Below are positions 1 to 12,600 of a DNA stretch of 64,000 nucleotides, piece by piece. The notes under the pieces were generated by a model, which was given only the letters and a program-made list of their open reading frames with translations, had not been told where the DNA came from and did not search any database. Each line of letters opens with the position of its first letter. Position 1 is the first letter of the stretch. Position numbers and translations under genes: made by a program. Source of the stretch: Ziziphus jujuba (Eukaryota; Streptophyta; Magnoliopsida; Rosales; Rhamnaceae); assembly GCF_031755915.1 (NCBI RefSeq), contig NC_083387.1, positions 9,135,001 to 9,199,000 on the forward strand, given 5' to 3'.

Positions 1-423
1 TATTTTAACATTTTTAATATAAAAAGTTAGTTTGACTCTCCAAATATAAAAAATTCAATCCATTTTTTATTTTAATATTATGTTGATGTAATTTAATGTG
101 GTATATATTTCTATACCACTAATATAATATTTAAGAAATAATTCATATAAAAATAAAAAAAAGTTATAAATACAGCAATAAATATTTATAAAATAATATA
201 AATAAAAAAATTTTATTGGAAAGTCTTTTTAAAACTTCAATCTTCATATCAAAAGATGTTTTTTATCATAGAAAATATATATTTTTTCTATTTTGAAGAG
301 TTGCTTTGAATGCTTTAGCATGTCGAAAGAAAAATAACTTTGTCATTAGTCAGCAATTATTAATATTATTATTATTTATATAAAAATTAAAAAATTAAAA
401 AAAAAAATAAAAAGAAAAGGAAA
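1..423. other. AT-rich intergenic DNA, no gene seen
   Basis: Very AT-rich sequence with long A and T runs and no reading frame or repeat border that I can support. The duplicated SAUR segment begins just after it. Confidence 0.6.
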
Positions 424-2115
424 GGAGGCTTTCACAAAATTTAAATATCTTGGAAGTGGGTTCATCATGGTGTAAAAAAAGTGAGATATAGACAAATGTA
501 GGCCATAACATGTTTCTCCTTTATGTATGAACTGTCATGACCCTTGTACTACTTGAAGATGAGTTGGAAAGATAAACTCAATCTGATCAGATGCCTAAAC
601 AGCTAATGATCCAAATTCTGGCAGCTTACCTCGAAATTCATCATCTCCTCACAATCACTCACATCATCCTCTCATTTCCATATATATATATATATATGAT
701 TGGTTTGCTCATCATGATCAACACAAGCCTCTCACTCTTCACAAAGAAAACATAAGCCTCTCACTCCCTCAAAGTACTACTTAAGAGCATTTTTATACTT
801 TTTCTTTGTGATCTTTTTTAGAGCTTATTAGAGATATTTCATATCCAACAAATAATTAATAATGGGTACTCGTTTGCTTGCTGCTTTTCATGCAAAGCAA
901 TTCCTCAGAAGGCCTTCTTGGGTGATTCCAGGAGATGTTCCAAAGGGCTATTTTGGAGTCTATATAGGAGATCAGAGCCAAAAGAAAAGGTTTGTGATTC
1001 CAATCTCGTACTTGAAGGATCCAGAATTCCAAGATTTGCTAAGTAAAGCTCAAGAAGAATTTGGATATAATCATGCAACGGGGGGTCTAACGATTCCTTG
1101 CAGTGAACATATTTTCATCAATCTCACTTCTCGTTTGAACGGATGATGATCAAGAAAATTAATCAAGAAATTTGATAAAGCAGTTCGATGAATGCAAAGC
1201 GCCACAGGTCTCGGTCATACAATGCCTGATCTCTGTTCGTCTTTGGACATTCCAAAACTAGCTATTTTGGGGCAACATCGATCTGGGTTAAAAACCATGA
1301 GGAAGAGCTTAATTTCCTTGCTTGCCATTGATGATGTTTCTGGGTTTTATGAGGAAGGATGGAGATATTATATGCAAAATTAAATATGGCCAGCGGGCAT
1401 GTATTAATTCTTTAATTAGAAACCAATTTTTGTTATTTTTTTAACATTCTTTAATTGATGAGTATATAGCAGTCGGTCCATTTAATTGAAGAAGAGCTTG
1501 AGATTAGTTGCCATTTATATATTTGTCCATTTTGGCTCCTCAGAATTTTGTAATTTTTAATAATGCAAAGCCAATTGTACATCAGGCTTAAATCTTCATC
1601 TATTTCTCCTTCGTTCCTTGCATATCAAAGAATAACAGTGCAAACGGAGAAAATTTACCCAGAAAAAAAATTGAAAATTAATTATACATATGATATGGTT
1701 ATATCATATAGCACATATATAGATATTGCCCCCGAATAAACTAATATACTCATATGCTATATATAAAACCCAAATAACCTTATCACCCAAAAAAAAAAAT
1801 AATAATAACATTCATAATAGTTGAAGGAAGTAAGGGACTTTTTCTATGGTAGTAGGCAAAGTACCCATTGAATCAGCTCTTTTTATTTCTGTTTCTGTTA
1901 TTTTTTTAATCAAGAAATTAAGGCAAATAGATGCCAGCCGATTGGCAGGAAATATTATGTGGCTGTGTTTTTATCCATTAACAATTATATTTAGGAGTGT
2001 TGTTTGTCCACTAGTACGAGAGGCAGTAATCATATTTACAATTTTTTGTTTTTTGGGTTATCATTTTTATTGCAGTAATCGCCACCGGATTTACCACACG
2101 TTACTACTATTTTAA
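424..2115 (+). repeat. Duplicated SAUR segment, copy A
   Basis: This stretch matches, in the same order and orientation, the segment that begins near 9136 and continues to about 16070. Shared landmarks are the block around 427-520 (matching 9136-9230), the promoter text around 700-780 (matching 9440-9480 plus 14402-14460), the SAUR coding region, the 3' flank to about 1630 (matching to about 15270), and a short block at 2083-2115 (matching 16037-16070). Copy B is much longer because a retrotransposon and further sequence were inserted into it. The outer limits are judged by eye and are approximate. Confidence 0.75.
862..1146 (+). CDS. SAUR family auxin-responsive protein (intact copy)
   Basis: An intronless 94-residue protein of the Small Auxin Up RNA family, SAUR19-24/15A-like subgroup by its size and core. 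The family acts near the plasma membrane; in Arabidopsis the related members bind and inhibit PP2C.D phosphatases, which keeps proton pumps active and promotes cell expansion. The visible hallmarks are the N-terminal [12 protein letters not shown] block (residues about 27-38), [20 protein letters not shown] (about 41-60), the EEFGYNH segment, and the C-terminal TIPCSEHIF block followed by a short tail. The start is the first ATG after a pyrimidine-rich leader, and a TA-rich stretch at 681-697 could supply the TATA box. Length and absence of introns fit the family. Its sister copy at 14520 is frameshifted, so this is the only apparently functional SAUR here. Family assignment is very secure; auxin response is inferred. 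Confidence 0.95.
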   Translation: MGTRLLAAFHAKQFLRRPSWVIPGDVPKGYFGVYIGDQSQKKRFVIPISYLKDPEFQDLLSKAQEEFGYNHATGGLTIPCSEHIFINLTSRLNG

Positions 2116-4226
2116 TAGCAAACCTTTGCTGTTAATTTCATCTTTGAAGTCCTGTAGCATAATTTCTGAGAAATAAAAAATATTTTTTAAAACTCAAAAA
2201 CAGTTTTTAAAAATATTGGAATGCTTCAGTTTTTAGAAGTATATCTAACTAAAGAAAATAAAAATAAATTTTTCAAAAAGCATCTTTAAAAAACAGAAGC
2301 AAAAATAGAAGCAAAAACTCATCCCTGTAAACCTATACTATACAAAGAACATTTAGAAAAGCAAACTCATTAATCTATTTTAGTCATCAAAACCCCACAT
2401 TATCCATGTAAGAATCATTCATAATATATAATGTAATCCATGCCAATAGAGCGTACCTCGAATCTATTGGATGTGGTGGGGCTAAGGAAAAGCAGCAGAA
2501 AAAAAGAAAAAAAAGAAAATACTATTAGGGTATTTTTTACCATTAGTTATGTTCCTTTTGGAACATAAAAGAATCAGACTAAGAAAATTTTCCCGATCAT
2601 CCACCTTCAACGTTTCGGTCAAACCTTAATGATTCGGTCAAACATAGGAAGAGTATACCATGAATAAATAGGCTAATACTGAAGCTTGCAATTTGACAAG
2701 CCCAACCAAATATGTTTCGAGTGACAAGTCAAAGGGCCAAATGACATGATCAATTAAATAGGCCTATTAACCAACTAAACTCGATGCAATATTAAAGTTT
2801 CAATCTGACCAACACTTCAGAATGATCCGATTGGCGGACAATTAACAAGGAGTCGGGCATTCCATATGTGTCCAGATGACCAACCGAGAGCAAAGTGCAG
2901 ACTCTAGAGTTTTCCTACCATATGTGTGCCCTATTTACTGTTACCTAGCTTCTATCTTTCTGATTTTATATCCATTTAATCAGAATAATCATAGGAAAGT
3001 TCAGCAAAATAGTGTTTGCACTCTATAACCTTGTGCATCTTCAAAGTAATGCATGTAAAGCATGTGGATTTTAAATCGACCTTACAAAAAAATTATTTGT
3101 TTTTGTAAAACCTTATAAAATAATTATGAAATGTTCAATTATGAATAGTACATTAATATTGCACCATAATATCACTAGTACAAGAATTATATACATATAT
3201 TTTTTATTATATATGTTTTTCTCCAATATTTGATTGTCGTTGAATTATTTTATTGCTAGCTTAATCTAATTTATTCTTCTCATGAATGATAGTGGGATCA
3301 GATTGAGCCAAATAAACATCATTCGAATGATTATGATTCGGATTAAAACCAAACCGACGGTTTGAATTTCATAGAAGACAAAAAATAAAAGAAATGTTAG
3401 AAATGGCCCAACATTTTTATTGTTAATTTCCTGAACGAAATCCGTACTGTCCCTTCATGTTAATTTCCCGAACGAAATCCGTACCGTGGTTGGTGAGATC
3501 TATGTGCATCAATGATAGATTGTGATGAAAGGCATGGTGGCACGGCAGTGCGGTGCGATTCGATAGAAGGAGTTGGCGTAATAACAGCAAACCGCAGTTA
3601 CACTTGGCCAAACAAACAGAGAATGGAAAGAAATTAACCGAGGTTAGACTCTTTTTGCTTTTTGCTTTTTGCTTTTTGCTTTGAAGAAAAATGATATTTC
3701 TGACCACTAATGGATATGGTTAGTAGAATCTATGTAAATGTCTCAGTTATTAATTGGTGTTTCAATTTTTCATGTAAAGATTTATTTTTTTTAAAAGTTA
3801 AAATTTATTTAAATATAACCAATTACCATTTTAACACATCAGCAAAAATTTCATTGATAATATTCATAGTTTCATTGATAATATTCATCAATAATTATAA
3901 ATAATAATATTTTATTTTAAAATGTTTTAAATAACATATCATTTACCAGGGGAGATAAGTATGGAGACATCAATAGGGGACATAATAACAGGAGAATTCA
4001 TACTACACGCATATATATTATTGCTTCTGTGGGCCATGAACTAACGCAAGGCTGTCTAAGTTGCATACATATGCAATTCAGTGAATCTTTTAAGAGAGAG
4101 AATACAATGAAAGACGGCAAGGTAGAGGTTAAAAATAAACAAGTGATTCTCAAGAACTATATGGAGGGCGGGTTTCCTAAGTAAGATTATATGCATGTGA
4201 CCTCTGAAGCTACTTTAAGCTTAAGC
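1147..4226. other. SAUR 3' flank and gene-poor intergenic DNA
   Basis: The first part is the SAUR 3' flank. A 63-codon open frame at 1192-1383 lies here, but the equivalent flank of the second copy carries indels, so I read it as untranslated. From about 2440 to 2960 the base composition is less AT-rich and looks like the remains of a mobile element, but I could not find its ends. The rest is AT-rich with no supported gene. Confidence 0.5.
3421..3494. repeat. Two-copy tandem repeat, 37-bp period
   Basis: The unit beginning TGTTAATTTC recurs at 3458 with near identity through the shared GAACGAAATCCGTAC stretch. A 7-bp CTTTTTG minisatellite of about four units follows at about 3653-3681. Confidence 0.7.
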
Positions 4227-4984
4227 TTCCACATGCTTACATTGACGTTCTTGTGAAGAACCTCTACTTGTCCTATAATCCCTTTCAGCGACTTATCATG
4301 CAAAGCCAACAGATGGAAGACCAGATTATACCCCTGCCTTTGTATGTTTACCTATTTTTATTTTTATTTTCTTTCTTACATGTTCAAGCTATATATTACC
4401 AATTATTAAATTTAAACAATAATGTTACGATTATTTATTTTACATATATATATATACACATATATATTTGGAGACATAATAGTTTAATTTTGATAATATT
4501 AATTAATATTGAAAACTACTTAATCATTGCACATATATGCATATGCAGCTGTTAAGTGGGTTCTAAGTGTCTAGAGTGTTGGATGCTGGACATCCAGATT
4601 ACAAAGATGGTGACTTATTTCAGGGAACAACAAGGTGGGAAGAATATAGCCTTATCAAGAGACTTGAAAACCTCATCAAGATCCACCATACTAATGTGCC
4701 TCTTTCTTACTTTGCTGGAATTCTTGAAATTCTTGGTACATGCTCAATTTCTTCCATTTCCATTCATTAATTATTAATTATTTAGTTTTCCAAATCAATT
4801 AGCTATTAATATATAATATACATTATGGATTACTAGTATATATATAGGTATGCCCAGCTTGTCTGCTCATGTTGGATTCTCCAAGGAGTTTAATCTTAAG
4901 AAAGGAGAAAAGGTGTTCATATTAGATGCATCTGGTGTAGTGGGTCAACTTGTTGCCCAATTCACTAAATTATCAGGCAGCTAG
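4227..4984 (+). pseudogene. NADP-dependent alkenal double-bond reductase relic
   Basis: Three exon-like pieces match the medium-chain dehydrogenase subfamily of plant 2-alkenal reductases (P1 zeta-crystallin type, which reduce the double bond of reactive aldehydes with NADPH). Piece 1, about 4227-4321, encodes DVLVKNLYLSYNPF. Piece 2, 4549-4735, has an AG acceptor before it and GT after it and encodes the HPDYKDGD and WEEYSLI blocks and KIHHTNVPLSYF. Piece 3, 4848-4984, encodes the nucleotide-binding stretch near ASGVVGQLVAQFTKL. The usual SGYGVSKV motif in piece 2 is broken by an in-frame TAA at 4564-4566, piece 3 meets a TAG at 4982-4984, and neither the N-terminus nor the C-terminal half is present. 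It is therefore a partial, dead copy; the family call is firm from several consecutive motifs. Confidence 0.85.
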
Positions 4985-6051
4985 TTTTTTGGCTACTTCA
5001 AGTCTTAAACTAATAATCTTTTCCAATTATATATATAAAAAAAAATTTAAAAAAAAAGTGATTATTTTACTAATTTCTTTATATGTATCTATTTGAATTA
5101 GCTCCCGAGTAGAGCTTAATTTGTCGAAAGAAAAAGAGTAATAATAACAATCAAATGTCCTTTGACCCTCGGAAAATTGGAAGAGGCAGTTCTCAGGTTG
5201 GTTTACAATTATGGTTCATGTAGTTTGTTAAATTGTTGGTTGACAAATAAAACAATTCACAACAAACACTAAAATCCATTTCCTTGTTCACTAAGACAAT
5301 TTCACAAACACATACTCTTCAAACACAGAACCCATCAATTTTTTACTTTATTTTTCAAGTTATAGATTTCTGGCAGCACAAATTACTTTCTCTAGTAATT
5401 TTTAACCATTTACAGTTCAATTGATAATTTTTTCAAATAAAATAAAGTTCTACAGCAATAAAAAGAAAACCTTGATTGATCATAATCATAAAATAGCCAA
5501 AAGCTAAATCAATAATAGTTAAAAAAAGGAAAAAGGGATGAGAAATTAAAGAAGAAATAATAGTCACCGTCAAACATAGGAAATAAGCCAGAAGATCTGC
5601 CGGACCGACAGAAGCTTTGGTCGGAAAATGAAGATCCAGTTCGTGAAGGCTTCAAATCTCTTCGTCGGAGAAATTAGACGCCAAACCCATTTATATATAT
5701 TGGCCAAGTCCTTAACAAATTCAAAGTCACAGTTGCAGAAATGTCATTTATATGTTTGCAAAAGGGGAGATGAGGGATAGCTTTGATGAAAATAATAGTT
5801 TGAAGAGACCTTTGAACAATGTTGTTTTTTTATTAAAAAAACTTACACATCTCTTTATTTATTCTCTTGCCTCTTTGTACCCGTGACTCTTCCTGTTGAC
5901 TATTTTTACACACAACAGCAGCAATACCTTCCAACAGCTACCAACAGCAATACCAATGAAATTTAACAATGATTAACCAAATCACATATCCATAAAATTC
6001 TTGAAATCAAAATATTTATTAATGCACAAATAATTATAATTCATTCAATTT
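4985..6051. other. Intergenic DNA, no gene recognised
   Basis: AT-rich sequence with a short, more GC-rich patch at about 5580-5690 that may be part of an old transposon. No coding frame or repeat border that I can support. Confidence 0.5.
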
Positions 6052-7471
6052 TGGCATCAAAATTCCAAATATAAATTTACTAAATATTTAACACATAAAA
6101 TATAATTTCCACATATATAATCAACACAAAAATATATACAATTTATCAACCCAAAATAATTTTGAAGGTGGTCACTTACCTCGAGTATGCAATTCAACTA
6201 AGATCCTCCATAGGATCAATCCTACGACTCACACATGCTCCTAGAACAACAATATTACGCGAAATCAAATAAATTAATATCTTATTCAGATAAATTATAC
6301 ACGATTATCTGGAGAATTTAACACAAACGTTAACCAAAATTCACAAATAATATACCCAAACAAAGCTTACAATATGAGGATTAAAGATTGACCCTTACCT
6401 TTCGGAGATCGGACCTGAGGTGGCCGGATCTCGCCGAGAAGGTTTCAATCTTTAGGTCCTTAGATCTCACAAACCACCGTGAATTGGAGGAAACTGACCT
6501 CGGATTTGGGTTCAGGGGGTTTGGATCAGTGGGAAAAGGTGGGCGGTGTGATCGGGAACTCACTGGAATTAAGTTTTCCAACTAGCCGCCGTGATCACGA
6601 AAAACCATCACTACCGACGGCACGTGCAATAGCCACTGGCCATATTTTTGGAAGAAATGTAGATTGGAAGACGGGTGAATGGATGGGGCCAGTGGTGAGG
6701 CAAACGGATGCCGGAAGAGAGAGAAATCTAAGTTTGAAGCAATCGGCGCCGCCGCGGGAAAAAGCCTCGATCTGAGCGCGTCGGCAGTCGACTGGCTGTG
6801 GAATTTGGTGGGATGGCCTGAAATGAGGAGGCGGAGGTGGTGGGGTGGCACGTGTACGAAAATGGCATCCATAATGGAAGATATGGCAGTGGCCGGTTGG
6901 TGACTCTCTTTCATCTCTTTCTCCCTCCTCTTTCTCTCTCCTCCACCTAACTCCTCACATGCCCCACACAACCATTCGCCCAATCAAAATGCCTCCCATG
7001 GGTGTCATTGTACAGTCACAGGTTGGCCAGATTTTGACACATGGCATACGCACTGTTCACATATTCAAAAATAATATTAAAATATTACGGTATTTGAAAA
7101 ACTTTGCAGGTCCATAACTTTTCAACGAAATGTCCAAATTAGACATGCCACTAGTCTATGAACTCATATCAATGATTACTTCACAACCATATATAAGTCA
7201 AAATTCAATTTTACAAAATAAAAAATCAACTTCGGCACCCTCGGACAGTTTGGATCTTCACTTGTTTTGCCCATAACTTTCAAACCATAGCTTCAATTTC
7301 GACGTGCTACTAGTCTACGAACTTGGGTCGATGCGTACTTCGCAACGATGCCTTGGTCAACCTAGAATTCTTGAAGAGTCAAAAAGTCAAAGTTTGACCA
7401 TTCTCGGTCAACGACGGTCAAACCCGGTCAACTTGAGAAATTTTCGATGTACTTCAGGATGAGGTGTTACA
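6052..7471 (-). mobile_element. Candidate solo LTR of a Ty3/gypsy-type element
   Basis: The segment starts with TGGCATCA and ends with GAGGTGTTACA, so on the minus strand it begins TGTAACACCTC and ends with CA. The TGTAACACC start is common at the 5' end of plant Ty3/gypsy LTRs. The five bases AATTT lie directly outside both ends (6047-6051 and 7472-7476), consistent with a 5-bp target duplication. The inside is much more GC-rich than the flanks and contains no retrotransposon protein; the open frames inside (for example 6582-6983 on the minus strand) match nothing I know. At about 1.4 kb it could be a solo LTR or a short non-autonomous element. The AT-only target duplication makes the left border less certain. 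Confidence 0.5.
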
Positions 7472-7689
7472 AATTTTCCTAATTTCAAATGTTTTTACTT
7501 TGTAATCATTTTTAAAGTTGGGATATATGGTGCAAATTAATTAACATCTACTTTGTTAACTTTTGTTCCCTTTATTAATCTAACTAGTAAATTTTAAGCT
7601 TTATGTATATATAATGCGGTATGTTACTGGTAATAGGACGCAATTGGCCAACACAATTAGGGTGGCTAAATTTAATAGAATGAGACTAT

Positions 7690-7905
7690 ATATATATATA
7701 TATAGTAGTTTTATGATGAGGTCTGTCTACATGTGGATCTGTACCAAAGCCGACGTTTTTAAGAAAAAGCATCGGCTTTGCTCTGTGTACCTAACAGCAA
7801 ATCCGATGTTTTTTTTTTTTTTTAAATATCAGCTTTGGTGCTGTACCTATGTGGACGATCTACATGCCGACGGTCCACACCATAATTTTACATATATATA
7901 TAAAT
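7690..7905. repeat. Candidate fold-back (MITE-like) element
   Basis: The left side, around GTCTGTCTACATGTGGATC, resembles the reverse complement of the right side, around GATCTACATGCCGACGGTC, with several mismatches. Inside, AAAGCCGACG and CATCGGCTTT form a second hairpin near 7747-7779. TA repeats flank both sides, so borders and target duplication cannot be fixed. Confidence 0.35.
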
Positions 7906-8018
7906 ATATATGTGGCGGTACTATAAAAAGCATTGTGCATTGTCTTATAGAACACAGCCTAACCGGAATTTACGAAAAGAATGTTTTTCTTTCCTCTTTT
8001 TTAGCTTCATTTTACTTA

Positions 8019-8823
8019 GGACATATTTAATGTATAGAATGAATGTGGAAATAGAATAGTCATTCCAATATATTTATTTTTTCTATGTTTGATACATTTG
8101 TAATTAAAAGAATAGTTATTTTAAAGGAATAGAATAATCCTTTATTTGAAGAAATAGCTATTCATTTTTAAAAGTTTAATAGTTATTCTTTTTTAAAAGC
8201 TTAAATTGTATTTATTTTTTCTATATTTGATACATTTTCAATTAAAAAAATAGCTATTCTAAATGAATAAACAAACTCTCACTTGAAGAAATAGTTGTTC
8301 CTTTTTAAAAGCTTAATTCGTTATTCTTTTTTAAAAGCTTAAAATTGTTATTCATATATTTTTATCTAACTAAGCTTTAAATATCTTATATATTTACGAT
8401 AAATTTAAATTTAGGTTGTTTATCATATTTTAAAAAATATATAAATAAATATAAAAGTTTGTTCTTTATTAATTATAGCAAAATTTGATATTTTTAAAAG
8501 TTAAACTTTCAGAAAAATACTATTTATCACCACTGATGAATTATCACCGATATAACCTATATGTCAAATGATAATTTAAATGGTTAAATTTACTTTTAAA
8601 GTTTTAGAATAAAAATAATGAATTAAATATCCCATTTAAAATTTACATATACGATGCTAATCATCACCAAAAATAATAATAAATAGCAAAATTTAAATTT
8701 TGATTCAATTTTTTATTATTACCAAACATATAAATAAGAGTCATCATTCAGTTTTTTTTATTCTTATAAATAGCTATTCTCATTTCAATAGAAACAATCA
8801 TTCTATAAACTAAACATATCTTT
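8019..8823. repeat. AT-rich inverted-repeat element with internal tandem repeat
   Basis: The left end (GGACATATTTAATG then TATAGAATGA) resembles the reverse complement of the right end (GATATGTTTAG then TATAGAATGA). TTA lies on both sides (8016-8018 and 8824-8826), a weak target-duplication signal. Inside, a unit starting TATTTATTTTTTCTAT at 8071 repeats at 8209 with a 138-bp period and runs to about 8350. This could be a large MITE; there is no coding capacity. Confidence 0.4.
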
Positions 8824-9482
8824 TTAAATAAAATGGCAAGTTTTGAATACCAAAACTCCTCTCCTCTTCAACCTCACGAAACAATGAGTTTTGGGCTCCT
8901 CTCCTCTTCTATCTCACGGTTTCACATCCCGAAATCTCATATGCAAAACCCCATCTTCCAACTATTGCAAGCTTTAGATGGAAAATAAAATAAAATCAAT
9001 CGCTGGTTTCTGCTTCAGGTGCTTCAGCTTCAGCGCCGGTGCCTTTTATATATATGCAAATATATCCTTAAGATATCAAAGCAAAAACATCTGTCTTTGG
9101 GGTAAGCTTTTTTTTTTTTTTTTTTTTTTTTAAATGGAGGTTTTTACAAAATTTAAATATCTTACAAGTGGGCTCATGATGGTTAAAAAAAAAGTTTGAT
9201 AAATAATTTCCAACAAATGTAGGGCATGATATATTTCTCACTATCAACTCTTATGCGCTACTTGATATATGATGAGTTGGAAAGATAAGCTCAATCCGAT
9301 TCGTGAACAGCTAATGATCCAAATTCTAGAAACCTACCTCAAAATTCATCATCTCTTCCCATTGACTCACCACTATTCGGAACACGTTAATTTCGTACAT
9401 CCTATATCATTTCCACATACCAATCCATATATATATATATATTATTAGTTTGCTCATCATGATCAACATAAGTCTCACTATT

Positions 9483-9697
9483 TGAAAGAAAGCAGAAATG
9501 AATATTGTGAAGAAAAGCAATAACAGTGGAAAGCTATTTTCCATTCATGAGAAGGAGTCTTTAAATACACGTTACAGTACAAGATAATTTGTTAAAGATA
9601 AGCAACTAGTAACTAAATCTATATACACGTGTAATATTTAAAATACAAACAAGCAAGTAGATAGAGTTATGAAACAGAGGTTGGTTTATCTCTATTA
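9483..9697 (-). repeat. 3' LTR of the copia element
   Basis: Reads TGAAAGAAAG to TCTCTATTA on the plus strand, so the LTR runs TA to CA on the element strand rather than the usual TG to CA. It holds a palindromic G-box core CACGTG at 9626-9631 and the last codons and stop of the polyprotein. Confidence 0.93.
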
Positions 9698-12600
9698 TGC
9701 CCCCTCAAGCTGGTGGTATTGGAAAGAACACTAAGCTTGGGTCTAAGAAATTGAAGTCGTTGCGTGGACAGCGGCTTTGTGAGGGCATCAGCTAGCTGTT
9801 CTTTGCTGGACACATGGCATACTCGCAATTCACCATTCGTAACTTTTTCACGAACAAAATGAAAATCTACCTTGACATGCTTCATCTTGGAATGAAGAAC
9901 AGGATTGACACAAATATACGTAGCACCAACATTATCACAATAGATAACGGGAATACTTGGAAGAGAAACTTGAAGTTCATGTAGTAAGGAACGAAGCCAG
10001 CATAACTCAGACGTTGTTGCTGCTACAGAACGATACTCCGCTTCTGTTGAAGATCGAGACACGGTTCTTTGTTTCTTAGACATCCAAGAAATAGGATTAG
10101 AGCCAAGAAATAAAACAAAAGCAGATGTGGAGGTACTGTCATCTTTGTTACCCGCCCAATCAGCATCACTGTAGGCATGAAGAGAAAGAGAAGAACCACG
10201 CCGAAGAAAAAGACCATAACTGCTTGTACCTTTAAGGTAGCGAAGAACCCTTTTAACTGCTGCCCAATGAGTCTCAGTTGGCTTGTGCATAAATTGAGAC
10301 AGCTTGTTGACAGAATAAGAAATATCGGGTCTAGTTAAAGAGAGATACTGCAAACGACCGACCACTTGACGATACATGGTAGCATTGGTCAAGTTTGTGC
10401 CATCTTGTAGCATAAGATTAGTGGAGGAGGCCATTGGAGTGGTGACAACCTTAGCTTCAGTCATACCTGTATACTCAAGTATATCTTCAATATATTTGGT
10501 TTGAGTGAGAAGGAGACCAGAATGAGTTGAATGAACTTCAACACCCAAAAAATAATTCAACGGGCCAAGGTCCTTAAGAGAGAATTTATTTGATAGAGCT
10601 TGAACGAAATCCGAAAGAGCAGGATCATTATTACCCGTTAAAATAATATCATCAACATATATCAATAAATAAATTATCGTACCCGAACTATTAAAGATGA
10701 ACAATGAGGTGTCTGAAAGAGAGTTTACAAACCCATAGGAGAGAAGAAACGATTTCAGCTCCATATACCATGCCCGAGGTGCCTGTTTTAAGCCATAAAT
10801 TGCTTTCTTCAACTTGCAAACATGAGATGGCTTACTGTGATCAATGAAGCCTTGAGGTTGAGACATATAGACCTCTTCATTCAACTGACCGTGAAGAAAA
10901 GCATTGTTAATGTCCAACTGTCGAAGACACCAATTTCTAGACAAAGCAATGGACAAGATCAGACGTATTGTTGCTGGCTTAATGACCGGGCTAAATGTTT
11001 CAGAGTAATCAATACCCGGTCTCTGATTGTACCCTTTCGCGACCAAACGAGCCTTGTATCGATTTATTGAACCATCAGGATTGCGTTTAATTCGAAACAC
11101 CCATTTGCTACCAACAAGATTATATTTCGGATGAGAGGGTACTAACTCCCAAGTACCATTCTGAATTAAAGCATCAAATTCAGAGGACATTGCCTTTGTC
11201 CATTCGGCACTCTTCAAAGCTTGAGCGACCGATCGTGGTTCTGTTTCATGATCACTAGCAGTGGCAGCAAAGAAGTTGGTAAATGATTTTGGCTTAAAGA
11301 TGTTATTCATGGATCTGGTGCGCATAGTATGTGTTCTATTTGTCAACTGTTGGACCGGCCGTGGCGAGTTCTCACATTGAAAAGAAGGTGATGTGGAGGA
11401 GATATCAAGAGGGGGAACCGTTGCTTCCTGCAAATTAGAAGGAGCAGATATATGAGGGCTGTCAGGATATGGATGAGGAAGAGAAGAATTTTGAGATATT
11501 TCACGTGACAGTGTTGGAGTAAGAGTAGGAATGTGAATAGGAGTGGAAGACATGTGATGAGTTGGGTGACTAGATGGAGGAGAAGTTTGAGATATTTCAC
11601 GTGATGGTGTTGAATTAGGAGTAGAAGTGTGAATAGGATTGGAAGACATGTGATGGGGTAGGTGGGTAGGTGAGGTAGGTGGGTTAGGTGAGTTGAAACT
11701 ATTGGAAGAAAAAGGAATTGTTTTGTGAGGGGAACACGTGATGGGAGGAGAAGTATTCCATGGTGACAAGGACTCATCAATAGTGACCGGGTGAGAAGAA
11801 GGAAATTGTTTATATGGAAAGTTAGACTCCACAAAGGTAACATGACGAGAGATAAAAAATTTATCATTTGAAAAATCATAACATTTATAGGCACTTTGAT
11901 TTTTTTGATATCCCAGAAACAAACATGGTGTAGACTTAGGCTCTAATTTATGATTAGAATAAGGTTTAAGCCAAGGATAACAAAGACAGCCAAAAATTTT
12001 CAAATGATGATAATTTGGCAATTTTCGAAAAAGAATTTCATAAGGAGAATGAAAACTGAGAGTTGGAGTTGGCAATCTATTTATTAGATAGACAGCTGTT
12101 TGGAAACTATAGGTCCAAAATTTTAATGGCAAACCTGCCTGAGATAGTAAAGCTAAACCAGTCTCCCTAATATGTCTATGACGTCTTTCTGCATACCCAT
12201 TATGTTCTGGGGTATAAGGAGGTGCTAAAAAATGAGTTATCCCAAATTTCTCAAAATAGGATTTAAGTTTAATGAATTCACCTCCATTATCAGAGTAAAA
12301 AGAGATGATTTGTTTTTGAAAAAATTTTTCAACATTAGCTTTGAATTTGAGAAAAATAGAGGAAACATCAGATTTTTGCTGCATTGGAAACCACCAGACA
12401 TACTTAGTGTAATGGTCAACAAATATCACATAATATTTGTACCCATCAATAGACAGTATGGGTGCAGGACCCCAAACATCTGAGTAGATTAGTTGTAAAG
12501 GTTGGGAGCTAGTCATAGAAGAAACATGAAAGGGAAGTTTATGAGCTTTATTGCATTTGCAGGGATTACAATTAAAAGAGTTGACAGAGGACACTGGTAA

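Noticed and set aside
1192..1383. 63-codon frame downstream of the intact SAUR
   Set aside because: The matching region of copy B has indels that break the frame, so it behaves as untranslated sequence.
1846..2115. 89-codon hydrophobic frame
   Set aside because: AT-driven composition and no known family; parts recur in SAUR copy B as non-coding flank.
6582..6983. 133-codon minus-strand frame and overlapping plus-strand frames
   Set aside because: They lie inside the GC-rich candidate LTR, are open on several frames at once and resemble no protein.
11343..11894. 183-codon frame antiparallel or out of frame within the copia element
   Set aside because: A shadow frame of the serine/proline/threonine-rich linker of the polyprotein.
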